Source: Microbacterium sp. Se63.02b (GTDB lineage Bacteria > Actinomycetota > Actinomycetes > Actinomycetales > Microbacteriaceae). Taken from it: 64,000 bases of DNA. The notes under the pieces were generated by a model. It did no database searches and had not been told where the DNA came from. It saw only the letters and a program-made list of their open reading frames with translations. The stretch is from NCBI RefSeq assembly GCF_014171575.1, contig NZ_CP050453.1:2976001-3040000 (forward strand), given 5' to 3'. This document shows, one piece after another, positions 63,285-64,000 of the stretch (its first letter is position 1; each line of letters starts with the position of its first letter). The position numbers were made by a program, and so were the translations under genes.

Positions 63285-63680
63285 CAGAGGCCGCCGTCGA
63301 GCGCACAGCTCGACGCTCGCTGCGGCACCCGGACGAGGCTGCCGATCATCGCCTCTGTGGTCGCGGTGACGCAGACCAGGTCGCCCGAACGGGAGGAGGA
63401 GACATGCGCCGCGGGGACCGCCACGTTCACCACCCGTGCGGCAGCCGCGGCCCCTTCACCGCGCCCGAGGAGACGAGCAGCGTCGGCTGATGCGTCTTGA
63501 AGGGCGACCTGGCGCGCTGCCGCACTGAGCGCGCCCCGCTCCGAGCAGGAGCGCGAGCACCACCGCGGGTAGCGCGAGCGCGAGTTCGGCAGCGACCGAT
63601 CCGCGCTCGCGGTCGTCGGGCTCGATGCGCGACAGCGCGCGGCATCGGCGTCCACCGCTGGACCTTCCCCTCGCGCGCAT
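63284..63680 (-). pseudogene. TadE family protein, frameshifted (probable sequencing error)
   Basis: ATG 63680 overlaps the pilin stop. The first frame has 'DDRERGSVAAELALALPAVV' and 'LALLLGAG', the conserved TadE membrane segment with its Glu, and loses the frame at GGGG (63534-63537). Removing one G gives 'GAGALSAAARQVALQDASAD' and continues to 'VRVPQRASSCALDGGL', 131 residues. TadE-like pseudopilins take part in Flp pilus assembly. Confidence 0.8.
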
Positions 63681-63877
63681 CACGACACCGTCAGAGCTCG
63701 CCGCACGAGGTTGGTCAGGATGCCGCGGACCTCGTCGGATCTCATGATCGCGACAAGGAGACCGGCGAAGGCCACAGCAGCCATCGTGGTGATCGCGTAC
63801 TCGGCGGTCGCTGCGCCGGTGTCGTCGCCGAAGAGTCCTGCCGCACGGCGTCGGTCCAATCGGGGAATGCTCTTCAT
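63680..63877 (-). CDS. Flp pilin-like protein (DUF4244)
   Basis: ATG 63877 (AGAAAGAAG upstream) gives 65 residues; the frame to 63931 lacks support. 'DDTGAATAEYAITTMAAVAF' contains the Flp-type G-x(n)-TAEY motif with Glu at +5-like position, followed by a hydrophobic helix 'AGLLVAIM'. It is the likely major pilin or a pseudopilin of this Tad locus. Confidence 0.85.
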   Translation of the reverse strand: MKSIPRLDRRRAAGLFGDDTGAATAEYAITTMAAVAFAGLLVAIMRSDEVRGILTNLVRRALTVS

Positions 63878-63927
63878 GATGTTCTTCTTTCTCTGGGATG
63901 CCTGCGCATCGGGTGATCTGATGCCGG

Positions 63928-64000
63928 TCACACCGGCAAGGGTGTCGAGGACAGGACGCTGAGCAGAAGAGGCGCAACGCCGAGCAGCAGGAACGCCGGC
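63928..64000 (-). CDS. Type II secretion F / TadC-like membrane protein, 3' end only
   Basis: Only the last 23 codons are inside the window; the gene continues to the right. The end reads 'PAFLLLGVAPLLLSVLSSTP' then 'LPV', the final membrane helix of a TadB/TadC-like platform protein, which is normally encoded just upstream of the Flp pilin. The stop is 51 bases before the pilin start. Confidence 0.65.
   Translation of the reverse strand, partial: PAFLLLGVAPLLLSVLSSTPLPV

Overview
The window is high-GC actinobacterial DNA. Its gene families and gene order (topA-tmk-holB next to a Flp/Tad pilus locus, SenX3-RegX3-PhoU, a GlnR-like regulator, a SigK/RskA-DipZ-fasciclin cluster, CarD, a fused IspDF) point to Microbacteriaceae, most likely Microbacterium. 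The genus is an inference from protein families; no 16S gene is present.

Positions 1 to about 21,130 are the right part of a siphovirus prophage whose left end, including any integrase, lies outside the window. Running rightwards it encodes a minor capsid protein (cut by the window edge), scaffold, HK97-type major capsid, two small related proteins with a LEM/HeH-like motif, head-tail adaptor, stopper, tail completion and terminator proteins, major tail protein with an Ig-like tail, two tail assembly chaperones joined by a -1 frameshift, tape measure, and three baseplate/minor tail proteins. Next come an M15-type endolysin, small membrane proteins, a collagen-like protein and a four-helix holin, and last a tail spike carrying an SGNH esterase. 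Several elements break this plan: a tRNA-like gene with no anticodon arm between the two LEM-like genes, a reverse-strand two-helix membrane protein in the head region, a reverse-strand ribbon-helix-helix/lipoprotein pair just before the endolysin, and a reverse-strand block at the right end (two unknown proteins, a SRAP/YedK peptidase, small proteins). The prophage abuts the 3' end of an intact tRNA-Thr(TGT), which is the probable integration site.

Positions 21,200-38,660 are chromosomal: a DsbA-like protein, a MsmK/UgpC-type ATPase, a DUF4032 protein, a run of leftward housekeeping genes (rlmB, cysS, ispDF, carD), the SenX3-RegX3 system with phoU, gpmA, ygfZ, a nitrobindin-like protein and a GlnR-like regulator. 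Positions 38,700-46,080 form a phosphate block: ppk1, a NUDIX/phosphatase protein, and pstSCAB behind a clear PHO box. With senX3-regX3-phoU about 8 kb away, the window holds most of a phosphate-sensing and storage circuit.

Positions 46,200-56,550 hold an alcohol dehydrogenase, pabC, a hairpin-rich intergenic region, and the dipZ-sigK-rskA operon divergent from a fasciclin lipoprotein, with matching SigK-like promoters on both sides. tRNA-Lys, small enzymes and tRNA-Thr(CGT) follow. The last 7.5 kb reads leftwards: the end of a TadC-like protein, a Flp-pilin-like protein, two TadE-like proteins, topA, tmk, holB and an alpha/beta hydrolase.

A general caution: about a dozen genes, including the essential cysS and ispDF, are interrupted by single-base changes, nearly all in G or C runs. 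These look like sequencing errors rather than gene decay. They are annotated as frameshifted genes with the likely site given.
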